DNA from: Acidobacteriota bacterium
GTDB lineage: Bacteria; Acidobacteriota; Vicinamibacteria; Vicinamibacterales; Vicinamibacteraceae
DNA: 64,000 nt
NCBI GenBank assembly: GCA_020845575.1
Contig: JADLFL010000044.1
Location: 62,001 to 126,000, forward strand
Reading direction: 5' to 3'
Shown: piece by piece, positions 47,800-58,845 of the stretch
Layout of the letters: the number at the start of each line of letters is the position of its first letter
How positions within the stretch are numbered: position 1 is the stretch's first letter
Notes under the pieces: model-generated
Seen by the model: the letters and a program-made list of their open reading frames with translations, nothing else
Database searches by the model: none
What the model was told of the DNA's origin: nothing
Program-made: the position numbers and the translations under genes

Positions 47800-48855
47800 T
47801 CAAGACATGCCCGAGATCCTGTTTCGCGCCCAGGCGATGTGTTCGATGACGATGGGATGGGCGAACGAGGGGTCGACGGCGGGGTCGCGCGGTTCGTGCA
47901 GGGCGGCGCGTGCGTCGGGGTCGGTGCTCGCGGCGATGGCGAGCGCGATGTTGCGGCGGAGGCGCCACACCTTGGTGCGGTACATCGGACTGTGGCGAAT
48001 CGACGCCTGCAGCTCATCGTCTGACGCACGCCACACCTGTCCGAGCGTGGCCTGACGCCAGAGCGGACGCGCAACCCACACGGGATCGTCCGTCGTCGGT
48101 GCGCCGTTGTTCCACGGGCAGACGTCCTGGCACAGATCGCAGCCGTAGATCTGCGCGCCCACACGATCGCGCCACGCGGGGTCGATGCCCGCGTGCGACT
48201 CGATCGTCACGTACGAGAGGCAGCGCGTCCCGTCGACGACGTACGGCTGCACGATGGCGCCCGTCGGACAGACGTCGATGCAACGGGTACACGTGCCGCA
48301 GCGATCGGGCACGGTCGTGCCCGCCGGCAGATCGAGCGTCGTGAGAATCACCGACAGGAACAGCCACGACCCGAGCTGCTGGCTGATGAGGCACGTATGC
48401 TTGCCGATCCAGCCGAGTCCGGCCGCCGCGGCAAGGGCCTTCTCCTGCACAGGCCCGGTATCGACGTACCCCACCGCCTCGAAGCGCGCGCCCGCATGCT
48501 CCTTGAGCCAGCCGATGAGCAAGTGCTGCCGTCGCGCGATGACCTCGTGGTAGTCCTCGCCCCATGCGTATCGCGCGATGCGCGCCGCATCAGGCGACGT
48601 GCGCGAGACCGACAGCGGTTCGTCGGTGTGGTACAGCACACCCGTGACGATGGCGGAGCGCGCGCCGGGCAGGACACGCGCTGGATCCATCCGCGCGTCG
48701 GCCGACCGCGTCACGTAGTGCAGATCGCCCGCATAGCCCTGCGCGATCCAGTCGCGCAGGTAGTCGAGCCGCGCCACGCGGTCGACGGCCGCCACCCCGC
48801 ACAGGTCGAACCCGAGCGTCAGCGCATGATCGCGAAGCGCATCAGTGGAGAGCAT
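47800..48855 (-). CDS. queG: Epoxyqueuosine reductase QueG
   Basis: A 351-residue iron-sulfur, cobalamin-dependent enzyme that reduces epoxyqueuosine to queuosine in tRNA. Two 4Fe-4S motifs are visible: CGTCTRCIDVCPTGAI near 190 and CDLCQDVCPWN near 240. The N-terminal cobalamin-binding region (LGFDLCGVAAVDRVARLDYLRDWIAQG) and ARYAWGEDYHEV are typical. ATG at 48855 gives the usual length; the longer frame upstream runs into a CCGGGCA heptad array. The C-terminal HEAT-like part is short, as in many bacteria. Confidence 0.93.
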   Translation of the reverse strand: MLSTDALRDHALTLGFDLCGVAAVDRVARLDYLRDWIAQGYAGDLHYVTRSADARMDPARVLPGARSAIVTGVLYHTDEPLSVSRTSPDAARIARYAWGEDYHEVIARRQHLLIGWLKEHAGARFEAVGYVDTGPVQEKALAAAAGLGWIGKHTCLISQQLGSWLFLSVILTTLDLPAGTTVPDRCGTCTRCIDVCPTGAIVQPYVVDGTRCLSYVTIESHAGIDPAWRDRVGAQIYGCDLCQDVCPWNNGAPTTDDPVWVARPLWRQATLGQVWRASDDELQASIRHSPMYRTKVWRLRRNIALAIAASTDPDARAALHEPRDPAVDPSFAHPIVIEHIAWARNRISGMS

Positions 48856-48860
48856 CAGAT

Positions 48861-48921
48861 CCGGGCACCGGGCACCGGGCGACCGGGCACCGGAACGATC
48901 GGCAACGGCAAACGGCAACCG
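48861..48921. repeat. CCGGGCA heptad array and GGCAAC units
   Basis: Four CCGGGCA/CCGGGCG units (one with an inserted A) at 48861-48889 are followed by GGCAACG and CGGCAACC units to 48921. The array lies directly upstream of the queG start. Confidence 0.7.
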
Positions 48922-48942
48922 TGCCGCTGCCGGACCACGGTG

Positions 48943-49010
48943 TAGGGGCCGGACTTGTCCGGCCCGTCCGCCCGCCGTCGCTGAACGGGCCGGGCAAGCC
49001 CGGCCCCTAG
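48943..49010. repeat. Two family-C palindromes in composite
   Basis: GTAGGGGCCGGACTTGTCCG then GCCC (stem GGGCCGGAC/GTCCGGCCC, 48946-48965) and GGGCCGGGCAAGCCCGGCCC followed by CTAG (48987-49010) are arranged with caps outward, making a larger inverted arrangement between aconitase and queG. The second core is identical to that at 34360. Confidence 0.75.
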
Positions 49011-49023
49011 GTTGAGGGCGATG

Positions 49024-51726
<2,703 letters not shown>

Positions 51727-51827
51727 CGCGATCCGGAATGCTACCAAACAGCAGCAGCCGTATATCCGACCATGATGGTCTTACATAAATGCCGGGAATG
51801 CCGCGCCTACAACCCTTCGGCAGCGTG

Positions 51828-52820
51828 TCAGCTCTGGCGGCTGCCGCGGGCGAGCAACTGGTCGACGACGACGATCACGACGACGACGAGGCCGACGATG
51901 AGGCGGTCGTAGAAGGTGGCACCGGGGATCTGCGGCAGCGCGTTGCGCAGCACGCCGAAGATGAGCGTGCCGAGCACGGCGCCCACCACAGACCCGCGAC
52001 CACCCGACAGGCTCGCCCCGCCGACGACGGCCGACGCGATGATGTCGAGCTCGTAGCCGTTGGCGAGATCGGCCTTGCCCTGCCCCTGTCCGAGCACGAG
52101 GATCACGCCCGACAGCGCGGCGAGCACGCCGGAGACCATGTAGACCATGGTCTTGATGCGGCCCACCTGGATGCCCGTGTAGCGCGCGGCGGTCTCGTTG
52201 CCGCCGACGGCGAACACCGCGCGACCCGCCTGCACGCGACGCATGAAGACGTGGAACACGATCGTGAGCAGCACCATCACGACGGGCGCCATCCAGTCGA
52301 GCGGGATGCCGAGCGGTGCCCAGTCAGGCGGCACGCGCGCGGAGACGTCGAAGAAGCGGCCTTCGGTGACGATGTAGGCGAGGCCGCGCGTGATGCCCAT
52401 GACGCCGAGCGTGGCGATGAAGGGCGGCAATCGCACGAGGACGACGAGCGCTGCACTCACGGCACCTGCAAGCACGCCCACGCCGAGCCCCGCGAGAACC
52501 GATGCCGCGAGCGGCCACTCCGAGACGACGGCCTGATGACCGACGACCACTGTCGTCAGCGCGATGACGGCGCCTGGTGCCAGGTCCACGCCACCCGAGA
52601 TGATCACCATCGACGCGCCGATGGCCGCGATGCCGTAGATCGCCGAGTACTTCAGGATGAGCAGCCCGTTCTCGGCGTTCAGGAACGGATGCCGGCCGCC
52701 CCCCTCGGGCCAGAGATACCAGGTGAAGAACGCGATCTCGAGCAGCAGGATGCACAGCGTGCTCAGCTCGCGCGTGCGCAGCAGCGCGGTCCATCGGCTG
52801 GATGTCGGCTGCGTACTCAT
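51828..52820 (-). CDS. Ribose-type ABC importer permease (importer 1)
   Basis: A 330-residue inner-membrane permease of the RbsC/BPD_transp_2 family with eight to ten helices. Family landmarks are MVIISGGVDLAPGAVIAL near 70, PPFIATLGVMGITRGLAYI near 132, and VVGGASLSGGRGSVVGAVLGTL near 270. The ATG overlaps the ATPase gene stop (ATGA). With the two following genes (minus-strand order binding protein, ATPase, permease) it forms a complete carbohydrate uptake (CUT2) importer. Substrate unknown. ATG at 52820 was chosen because the longer frame overlaps the ATPase gene. Confidence 0.92.
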   Translation of the reverse strand: MSTQPTSSRWTALLRTRELSTLCILLLEIAFFTWYLWPEGGGRHPFLNAENGLLILKYSAIYGIAAIGASMVIISGGVDLAPGAVIALTTVVVGHQAVVSEWPLAASVLAGLGVGVLAGAVSAALVVLVRLPPFIATLGVMGITRGLAYIVTEGRFFDVSARVPPDWAPLGIPLDWMAPVVMVLLTIVFHVFMRRVQAGRAVFAVGGNETAARYTGIQVGRIKTMVYMVSGVLAALSGVILVLGQGQGKADLANGYELDIIASAVVGGASLSGGRGSVVGAVLGTLIFGVLRNALPQIPGATFYDRLIVGLVVVVIVVVDQLLARGSRQS

Positions 52821-54304
52821 GCCGCGCCGGTCTCCTCGGCGCGAGTCGCCAGGTGCATCACGTCCTCCTCGGTGGCCCCACGAAGCACCTCGCCCTGTAC
52901 GCGGCCCTGCTTGAGCACCACGATGCGATCGGCGAGTGCCAGCAGTTCGGGCAGGTCGCTCGACACGACGAGACAGCCCATGCCGTGTGCCGCTTCTTCG
53001 CGAATGAGCTGGTGGATGTCGTGTTTGGCGGCCACGTCGACGCCCTTGGTGGGTTCGTCGAGCAGCAGCACGCGCGGCGACGTCAGCAGCCATTTCGCAA
53101 GTACGACCTTCTGCTGATTACCGCCACTGAGACTGTCCGGCGGCACGTCGATCGAGGGGGCCTTGATGCCCCACCGCTTCAGCAGTCCCTCGCACTCGCT
53201 GCGTTCCTGCCCCGGCTGGCGCAGCCAACCGTCGCGCGCCGACTCGCGCGCGAGCAGCAGGTTCTCGCTGATCGGCAGGTTGAAGAACAGGCCCTGCGAC
53301 TGGCGCATCTCCGGCTGGAGCACCACGCCGCGACGGATGGCCGCCACTGGCGTCGACGGCGCGTACGGCTCGCCATCGACGGCCATCGTGCCCGCGTCGG
53401 GACGATACAGTCCGAACACCGTCTCCACCACCTCCGTGCGTCCAGAGCCGATCAGGCCGAACAGTCCGACGATCTCCCCTTCTCTCACCTGCAGGGATAC
53501 GTTGTCGAAATGCGGACGGCGCGACAGGCCTTGCACCTCGAGGCGTACGCGGCTGCCGACCTGACCGGCGCCGTGACCGGTTCGGAGGTCGCGGCCGACC
53601 ATAGCGCGCACGATATCCTGCGCGGACCGTCCTTCGAGCGGCCACGTGGCCACGTGCTGGCCGTCGCGCAGCACCGACACGGTGCGACACAGACGGAACA
53701 CCTCGGGCAGCCGGTGGGACACGTAGATCAACGTCACGCCGCGGCTGCGTAACTGCTCCAGCACGGCGAACAGGTGATCGACCTCCGCATCCGTGAGCGA
53801 TGTCGTCGGTTCGTCGAGGATGAGGACGTCGCAACGGAACGCGAGCGCGCGCGCCACCTGCAGCAACTGCTGCTGCGCCGCCGTGAGATGACCGACTTCC
53901 GTAGCGGGATCGACGTCGAGGTGCAGGCTGGCAAGCAGCGCTTCGGCGCGCTGGTGCATCGCCGCGCGATCGACGAACCAGCCGCGGCGCACCTCGTGAC
54001 CGGCGAAGACGTTCTCCGCCACGTCTAGATTCGGAAACAGCAGCGTTTCCTGATGGACGAGCCCGATGCCCGCCGCGAGCGCGGCGCGCGGATCCGAGAG
54101 GTCCAGTGGTTGGCCGTTGCGGAGGAGCCGCCCCTCGTCGGGCCGGTGGATCCCCGCCGCGATCTTCATCAACGTGCTCTTGCCCGCGCCGTTCTCGCCC
54201 ATCAGGGCGTGCACGTCGCCGGCCGCGACATCGAGGGTCACGCCGCGCAGGGCCCGCACACCGCCGAACGCCTTGCTGATTCCCTCGAAGGCGAGCGCGG
54301 GCAT
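52817..54304 (-). CDS. Ribose-type ABC importer ATPase (importer 1)
   Basis: A 495-residue protein with two ABC domains in one chain, typical of RbsA/MglA. The N-terminal domain has Walker [13 protein letters not shown], signature LTAAQQQLLQVARAL and Walker B VLILDEPTTSL. The C-terminal domain has a degenerate Walker A GLIGSGRTEVVE, signature LSGGNQQKVVLAKW and Walker B VLLLDEPTKGVD. The degenerate second site is normal for the family. ATG at 54304 is eight bases after the binding-protein stop and was preferred to an upstream start that would overlap that gene. Confidence 0.93.
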   Translation of the reverse strand: MPALAFEGISKAFGGVRALRGVTLDVAAGDVHALMGENGAGKSTLMKIAAGIHRPDEGRLLRNGQPLDLSDPRAALAAGIGLVHQETLLFPNLDVAENVFAGHEVRRGWFVDRAAMHQRAEALLASLHLDVDPATEVGHLTAAQQQLLQVARALAFRCDVLILDEPTTSLTDAEVDHLFAVLEQLRSRGVTLIYVSHRLPEVFRLCRTVSVLRDGQHVATWPLEGRSAQDIVRAMVGRDLRTGHGAGQVGSRVRLEVQGLSRRPHFDNVSLQVREGEIVGLFGLIGSGRTEVVETVFGLYRPDAGTMAVDGEPYAPSTPVAAIRRGVVLQPEMRQSQGLFFNLPISENLLLARESARDGWLRQPGQERSECEGLLKRWGIKAPSIDVPPDSLSGGNQQKVVLAKWLLTSPRVLLLDEPTKGVDVAAKHDIHQLIREEAAHGMGCLVVSSDLPELLALADRIVVLKQGRVQGEVLRGATEEDVMHLATRAEETGAA

Positions 54305-54312
54305 CGCGAGTG

Positions 54313-55269
54313 CTACTGCCCCTGCTCCAGCCTGTGCCACTCGACGAGGTACTCGTCGACGTTGGCACGGTTCACCACGTCGATGCCCGAGTCGATGATG
54401 GCCTGTTGGGGCATGCGGCCGGCCTTGATCTCGGCCAGGATCCGCACGGCCTCACTGCCCCAGCCGAAGTACTTCTGGCCGACGAGGGTGTGGACCTTCC
54501 CCGCCTTGAGCAGTTCGGGCGCCGGTGGAATCGTGTCGAAGCTGAAGACGCGCGTGCGCGCCGTGTCGACGGGCGCGAGCGCGTTGCGCGTCATGACCGG
54601 CCAGCCGCCCACAGTGATCCACGCATCGAGGTCGGGATACCTGTTGGTGGCCGTGGCGATCACCTCACCCGCGCGCACGATGTCTTCCTTCACGTCGAAC
54701 GTCTCGACGATGGTGATGCCGGGATGCTGCTCGAGGATGTCGTTGACGCCATCGAGGCGTCGCTGGAGGTTGTACGCGCCGAGGCTCGTCATCAACGCGA
54801 CCCTGCCCTTGCCGCCGAGCGCGGCAACCGCTTCGGTAGCGAGGCGCTGCCCGGCCTTGAAGTCGTCGACGCCGTAGTAGGCGATGCGCTTCGATGTCGG
54901 GGCATCGGCATCCCACGTGATCACCGGGATGCCGGCAGCGATGGCCTTGTCGATGATCGGCGCGAGAAAGTCGCCGTTGGTGCAGGAGATGGCGATGCCG
55001 TCCACACGCTGCGAGATGAACGACTCGAGCACCTCACGCTGGCGGAGTTGATCGGCCGACTCGGGTCCGCGCCAGAGCACCTCGATGTTGCCGAGTTCCT
55101 TCGCCTTGCGCTCCGCCCCGATGCGGGCGTAGTTGAACACGGGAATGTCGAGCGCCTTCGGGATGACCGCAAAGCGCAGCGTCTTCGGTGCGCCAGACTC
55201 CGACGACGGCGTGCCGCCACATGCAGCCACGCACACACTCAGGCACAGGAGGAACGCGAACCGTGGCAT
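54313..55269 (-). CDS. Sugar-binding periplasmic lipoprotein (importer 1)
   Basis: A 318-residue substrate-binding protein of the RbsB/LacI-like periplasmic family. Signal peptide with lipobox FLLCLSVCVAAC; the mature part begins GGTPSSES. Landmarks are AVIPKALDIPVFNYARIGAE, ISQRVDGIAISC, IDKAIAAGIPVITWDADAP and GGKGRVALMTSLGAYNLQRRLDG. It is first in the importer-1 operon. ATG at 55269 has no Shine-Dalgarno sequence but a TACAAT hexamer nine bases upstream. The long frame upstream is antisense to the NIPSNAP gene and is not real. Confidence 0.9.
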   Translation of the reverse strand: MPRFAFLLCLSVCVAACGGTPSSESGAPKTLRFAVIPKALDIPVFNYARIGAERKAKELGNIEVLWRGPESADQLRQREVLESFISQRVDGIAISCTNGDFLAPIIDKAIAAGIPVITWDADAPTSKRIAYYGVDDFKAGQRLATEAVAALGGKGRVALMTSLGAYNLQRRLDGVNDILEQHPGITIVETFDVKEDIVRAGEVIATATNRYPDLDAWITVGGWPVMTRNALAPVDTARTRVFSFDTIPPAPELLKAGKVHTLVGQKYFGWGSEAVRILAEIKAGRMPQQAIIDSGIDVVNRANVDEYLVEWHRLEQGQ

Positions 55270-55278
55270 GGAGGGCGG

Positions 55279-55284
55279 ATTGTA
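55279..55284 (-). promoter_or_regulatory. Putative -10 element for importer 1
   Basis: TACAAT on the minus strand ends nine bases before the ATG of the binding protein gene. The region between has an anti-Shine-Dalgarno-like CCCTCC rather than a ribosome binding site, so a leaderless mRNA is likely. Confidence 0.4.
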
Positions 55285-55326
55285 CCTTACGGCATGTGGT
55301 CGGCGGTGTAGGCTTGACGCACCGCC

Positions 55327-56109
55327 ATGACCAGACGCGATTTCCTCGCCACCACCGCGCCCGCTGCCGCCGTCACCCTGTCTGGCGGTGCCGCCGCCCG
55401 ATCGATCGCGCCCGCTCGCCAGTTGTACGAACTGCGCCGCTACCGCGTGCGCGTGGGTCACATGCGCGACACGACGCGCGCGTACCTGCAGGAGGTGCTG
55501 CTGCCCGCGCTCGGACGCCTCGGCCTCGGCCCCATCGGGCTCTTCGACGTGACCACCGGCGAACCACCCACCGCCGTCGTCCTCATCCCGCACGCGTCGG
55601 CGGAGTCGGCCGTGTCGACGGCCACACGCCTGGCCGGCGATTCCGCGTACGTCGCCGCCGCGGCGCCGTTCCTGAACGCTCCCGCCGATCGTCCCGCGTT
55701 CGACAGAGTGGAGAGTGCGCTGCTGCTGGCGTTCAGCGGCATGCCACAGTTGCAGGTGCCCGATGTCGCCAGGCCGCGCCTCTTCGAGATTCGCCGCTAT
55801 GAAGCGCCGGGCGAGACAGCCGGGTTGAAGAAGATCGAGATGTTCGACACGGGCGGCGAGCTCGAGATCTTCAGGAAGGTCGGCTTCAGGCCCGTGTTCT
55901 TCGGCCAGACGCTCTACGGCGTGCGCCTGCCGCAGTTCGAGTACATGCTCGCCTACGACAACATGGCCGATCGCGAAACGCGCTGGACCGCGTTCCGCAA
56001 CGACCCCGACTGGAAGGTGCTCTCGCAGAAGGAGGAGTACAAGGACGCGCGCATCATGTCGGGCGCCACGTCCACGTACCTGGTGCCGATGCCGGCGTCG
56101 CAAATCTGA
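55327..56109 (+). CDS. NIPSNAP-domain protein with Tat-type signal
   Basis: A 260-residue protein. The N-terminus TRRDFLATTAPAAAVTLSGG matches a twin-arginine export signal (RRDFL). Two NIPSNAP-like ferredoxin-fold domains follow: the first begins YELRRYRVRVGHMRDTTRAYL and the second LFEIRRYEAPGE ... IEMFDTGGELEIFRKVGFRPVFFGQTLYG. Function of bacterial members is unknown. It is encoded between the two sugar importers and on the opposite strand, so it may belong to the same sugar locus but is transcribed separately. Confidence 0.85.
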   Translation: MTRRDFLATTAPAAAVTLSGGAAARSIAPARQLYELRRYRVRVGHMRDTTRAYLQEVLLPALGRLGLGPIGLFDVTTGEPPTAVVLIPHASAESAVSTATRLAGDSAYVAAAAPFLNAPADRPAFDRVESALLLAFSGMPQLQVPDVARPRLFEIRRYEAPGETAGLKKIEMFDTGGELEIFRKVGFRPVFFGQTLYGVRLPQFEYMLAYDNMADRETRWTAFRNDPDWKVLSQKEEYKDARIMSGATSTYLVPMPASQI

Positions 56110-56118
56110 TCGAGCGTC

Positions 56119-56149
56119 GGCAACGGGCAACCGGCAACGGGCAACCGGA
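56119..56149. repeat. GGCAACG/GGCAACC heptad array (4 units)
   Basis: GGCAACG and GGCAACC alternate twice in perfect phase, immediately after the NIPSNAP stop codon. A family-A palindrome follows within 15 bases and a family-B palindrome lies at 56235. Confidence 0.75.
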
Positions 56150-56159
56150 CAGCTAGGTC

Positions 56160-56185
56160 GGCCGGGCTCGGAGAGCCGGCCCTAC
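56160..56185. repeat. Family-A palindromic element (inverted)
   Basis: GGCCGGGCTCGGAGAGCCGG then CCCTA is the reverse orientation of the copies at 15999, 46085 and 59973. Confidence 0.75.
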
Positions 56186-56234
56186 CACTCCAGGCACGTT
56201 CAGCCGCCACGCACGCAGGTGTCGGGGACTTTCA

Positions 56235-56263
56235 GATGGAGGCCAGGGGTTTCAACCCCTGGC
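56235..56263. repeat. Family-B palindrome containing a stop codon
   Basis: GATGGAGGCCAGGGG then TTTCAACCCCTGGC. The importer-2 permease TGA (minus strand, 56252-56254) lies inside this palindrome, so the last residues of that protein (ARG) come from it. Confidence 0.75.
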
Positions 56264-57211
56264 GCGGCGGGCGCGGTCGGCGGCGACGGCGAGGACGATG
56301 ATCACGCCGATGATGATTTCCTGCACGTAGTTCGGCCAGCCCATCTGCTGGCTGCCGTTGCGCAGGAACGCCATCACGAGCGCGCCGATGAGGGATCCCC
56401 AGATGCTGCCCTCGCCACCGGCAAGGCTGCCACCGCCGATGACGACGGCGGCGATCACGTCGAGTTCGGTGCCGATCGCCACCGTCGGATCGCCCTGGCG
56501 CAGGCGCGACATCTGCATCACGCCGGAGAGCCCGAAGAGCAGTCCTGCGAGGCCGTAGACCCACACCTTGAGTCTGTCCGTCGGCACGCCGCACGCGCGT
56601 GCCGCGGCCTCGTTGCTGCCGAGCGCGAACACGCGCCTGCCGAACACCGTGCGCTGCAGCAGGAACGTCGCGAGCACGGCGAGCAGCAGCGAGATCCACA
56701 CGCCGGGCGCCACGAGCAGCCATGACGGACTCGGGAACGTCACGGCCAGTTCGTTCACCCACGTCGCCGGCGCGTTCACCGTCTGCTGGTTCCCCAGCCA
56801 CTTGGCCACGCCGCGCGCCACGCCCAGCATGCCCAGGGTGGCAATGAAGGGCAGCACCTTCAGGCGCGTGATCGCGAGGCCGTTCACCACGCCCACCACG
56901 CCGCCCGTCACGACACCACCGAGCACGGCGACGAGCGGCGGATATCCCTCACGCAGTCCGAGCGCCGTCACGACGCCCGCCAGCGCGATCGTCGATCCGA
57001 CGGCGAGGTCGATGCCGCCGCTGATGATGATGAACGTCATCCCGATCGCGCCGAGCGCGACGATGATCGTCTGCGCGAAGACGATGCGGAGATTGCGTGG
57101 CGAGAGGTACTGCTCGGGATCGTCGCTCATCACCGCGAACACGGCGATCACGAACACCAGTCCCAGCACCGGCGCCAACGCCGACAACCGTTGCCGAAGC
57201 GTCTCGTTCAT
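56252..57211 (-). CDS. Ribose-type ABC importer permease (importer 2)
   Basis: A 319-residue RbsC-family permease with eight to ten helices. Landmarks are MTFIIISGGIDLAVGSTIALAG, KVLPFIATLGMLGVARGVAKW and VVIGGGSLAGGEGSIWGSLIG. It differs clearly from the importer-1 permease, so the two importers are not recent duplicates. The ATG at 57211 follows a CCGGGCA array, and the reading frame upstream of it is translated repeat. The stop codon lies within a family-B palindrome. Confidence 0.92.
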   Translation of the reverse strand: MNETLRQRLSALAPVLGLVFVIAVFAVMSDDPEQYLSPRNLRIVFAQTIIVALGAIGMTFIIISGGIDLAVGSTIALAGVVTALGLREGYPPLVAVLGGVVTGGVVGVVNGLAITRLKVLPFIATLGMLGVARGVAKWLGNQQTVNAPATWVNELAVTFPSPSWLLVAPGVWISLLLAVLATFLLQRTVFGRRVFALGSNEAAARACGVPTDRLKVWVYGLAGLLFGLSGVMQMSRLRQGDPTVAIGTELDVIAAVVIGGGSLAGGEGSIWGSLIGALVMAFLRNGSQQMGWPNYVQEIIIGVIIVLAVAADRARRARG

Positions 57212-57216
57212 GATCA

Positions 57217-57248
57217 CCGGGCACCGGGCACCGGGCGCCGGGCACCGG
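57217..57248. repeat. CCGGGCA heptad array (4 units)
   Basis: Four in-phase units (CCGGGCA, CCGGGCA, CCGGGCG, CCGGGCA) followed by CCGG, five bases before the importer-2 permease start codon on the minus strand. Confidence 0.75.
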
Positions 57249-57289
57249 AACGCAGTTCGGAAACCGCTACCGCACACCTGACGTTCCGA

Positions 57290-57337
57290 CATTCATCATT
57301 CGTCATTCGGCATTGCCCCCATTCCCGGCATTCCCGG
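57290..57337. repeat. CATTCNN heptad array
   Basis: CATTCAT, CATTCGT, CATTCGG and CATTGCC run in phase, followed by two 9-bp CATTCCCGG units. The array ends five bases past the stop codon of the importer-2 ATPase. Together with 57217-57248, it makes most of this intergenic gap repetitive. Confidence 0.7.
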
Positions 57338-57342
57338 CACTG

Positions 57343-58836
57343 TCACGCTTCTCCGATCGCCGCGGCCATCACCGATTCAGGCGTCCATTCGGCGCGCGGA
57401 CGCGCGGGCGTGAGGCGCCCGCGGCTCATCACGGCAATCGCGTCACACAGGCCGAACAACTCCGGCAGGTACGAGCTGACGATGACCACCGCGCAGCCCG
57501 CGTCGGCGGCCTCGGCGATCGCGTCGTAGAGATGCACCTTGCTGCCCACGTCGACGCCGCGCGTGGGTTCGTCGAGCAGCCACACGTCCGCGTCCTGGTG
57601 CAGCAGGCGGCCGAGCGCGACCTTCTGCTGGTTGCCCCCCGACAGCGTGCGGATCGCCTGCAGCGGCGTACGCGCCTTCACACGGAGGCGATCGAGCCAG
57701 CGCTGCGCCGCATCGCGCTGGCGCGTACCGTCGATCACGCCACGCCGGCTCACGCTGCCGTAGCGGGTACACGTGACGTTGTCGGCCAGCGACATCGGCA
57801 GCGTCAGGCCCTCACCCTTGCGGTCTTCGCTGAGGTATCCCAGACCCGCGGCAAGGCGCGTCCATGGCGTCCGCGCGTCGAGCGGCACGTCACGACCGTT
57901 GACTGTCAGACTGCCGCGCACGGCACGCTGCTGGTCGAGCCCCATGATGCCGCGCAGGAGCTCGGTCCGCCCCGCGCCCACGAGCCCCGCGATGCCGAGC
58001 ACTTCACCAGCCCGCACGCGCAGCGACGCGTCAGTGACGCGACCGTCCACGGTGACGCTGCTGACGTCGAGGCGCACGGCGTCGGTCGGTTGCTGCCGGC
58101 GCGAGGGGAACAGGTCCGTGACGTCGCGCCCCACCATGTGCCCGATGATCTGCGCGTCGGTCACCGCGTCTGCCGTGCCGGTCCACACGGTGCGGCCGTC
58201 GCGCAGCACCGTGATGTCGTCGGCGAGCGCGCGCACCTCTTCGAGAAAGTGGCTGATGTAGACCACGGCCACGCCATTCGCGCGCAGGCGGCCGATCAAC
58301 GCGAAGAGTCGATCCACGTCCTCGCGCGGCAGGCTGCTCGTGGGTTCATCCATCAACACCACGCGGGCGTCTGCCGACACCGCGCGGCAGATCTCCACCA
58401 CCTGCCGCGCCGCGATGGGCAGATCGGCCACGGTGCGATCCGGGTGCAGTTCGGGATGGTGGAACGGCTCGAGCACGCGCGCGGCTTCGGCCGTCGCGGC
58501 TCGTCTGTCGTAGCGACCACCACGTCGCGGCTCGCGCCCGAGCAGGATGTTCTCCGCCACGGTGAGGTGGTCGCACAGCGACAGCTCCTGATGGATCAGC
58601 GCCACGCCTGCCTCGCGCGCTTCGAGCGGGCCCGACGGCCGATACGCCCGCCCCTCCATCGTCATCTCGCCGCCATCGGGTGAGAGCCCACCGGCCAGCA
58701 CGTTCATGAGCGTGCTCTTGCCGGCCCCGTTCTCCCCAACGAGCGCATGCACCCGTCCGGGCCGCACCTCGAGCGTCACGCCGTCCAGCGCCCGCGTGGC
58801 CCCGAAGTGCTTCCTGATCTCGGAGAGAATCAGCAT
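57343..58836 (-). CDS. Ribose-type ABC importer ATPase (importer 2)
   Basis: A 497-residue protein with two ABC domains. N-terminal Walker [13 protein letters not shown], Walker B VVLMDEPTSSL; C-terminal degenerate Walker A GLVGAGRTELLR, signature LSGGNQQKVALGRL and Walker B VWLLDEPTRGVD. The layout matches RbsA/MglA/XylG. ATG at 58836 lies nine bases after the binding-protein stop. It belongs to a minus-strand operon with binding protein and permease and probably with the two enzymes upstream. Confidence 0.93.
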   Translation of the reverse strand: MLILSEIRKHFGATRALDGVTLEVRPGRVHALVGENGAGKSTLMNVLAGGLSPDGGEMTMEGRAYRPSGPLEAREAGVALIHQELSLCDHLTVAENILLGREPRRGGRYDRRAATAEAARVLEPFHHPELHPDRTVADLPIAARQVVEICRAVSADARVVLMDEPTSSLPREDVDRLFALIGRLRANGVAVVYISHFLEEVRALADDITVLRDGRTVWTGTADAVTDAQIIGHMVGRDVTDLFPSRRQQPTDAVRLDVSSVTVDGRVTDASLRVRAGEVLGIAGLVGAGRTELLRGIMGLDQQRAVRGSLTVNGRDVPLDARTPWTRLAAGLGYLSEDRKGEGLTLPMSLADNVTCTRYGSVSRRGVIDGTRQRDAAQRWLDRLRVKARTPLQAIRTLSGGNQQKVALGRLLHQDADVWLLDEPTRGVDVGSKVHLYDAIAEAADAGCAVVIVSSYLPELFGLCDAIAVMSRGRLTPARPRAEWTPESVMAAAIGEA

Positions 58837-58845
58837 GGGTACGCG

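Noticed and set aside
55270..56130. Upstream extension of the importer-1 binding protein to about 605 residues
   Set aside because: It is antisense to the NIPSNAP gene and precedes a perfectly good signal peptide and lipobox start at 55269.
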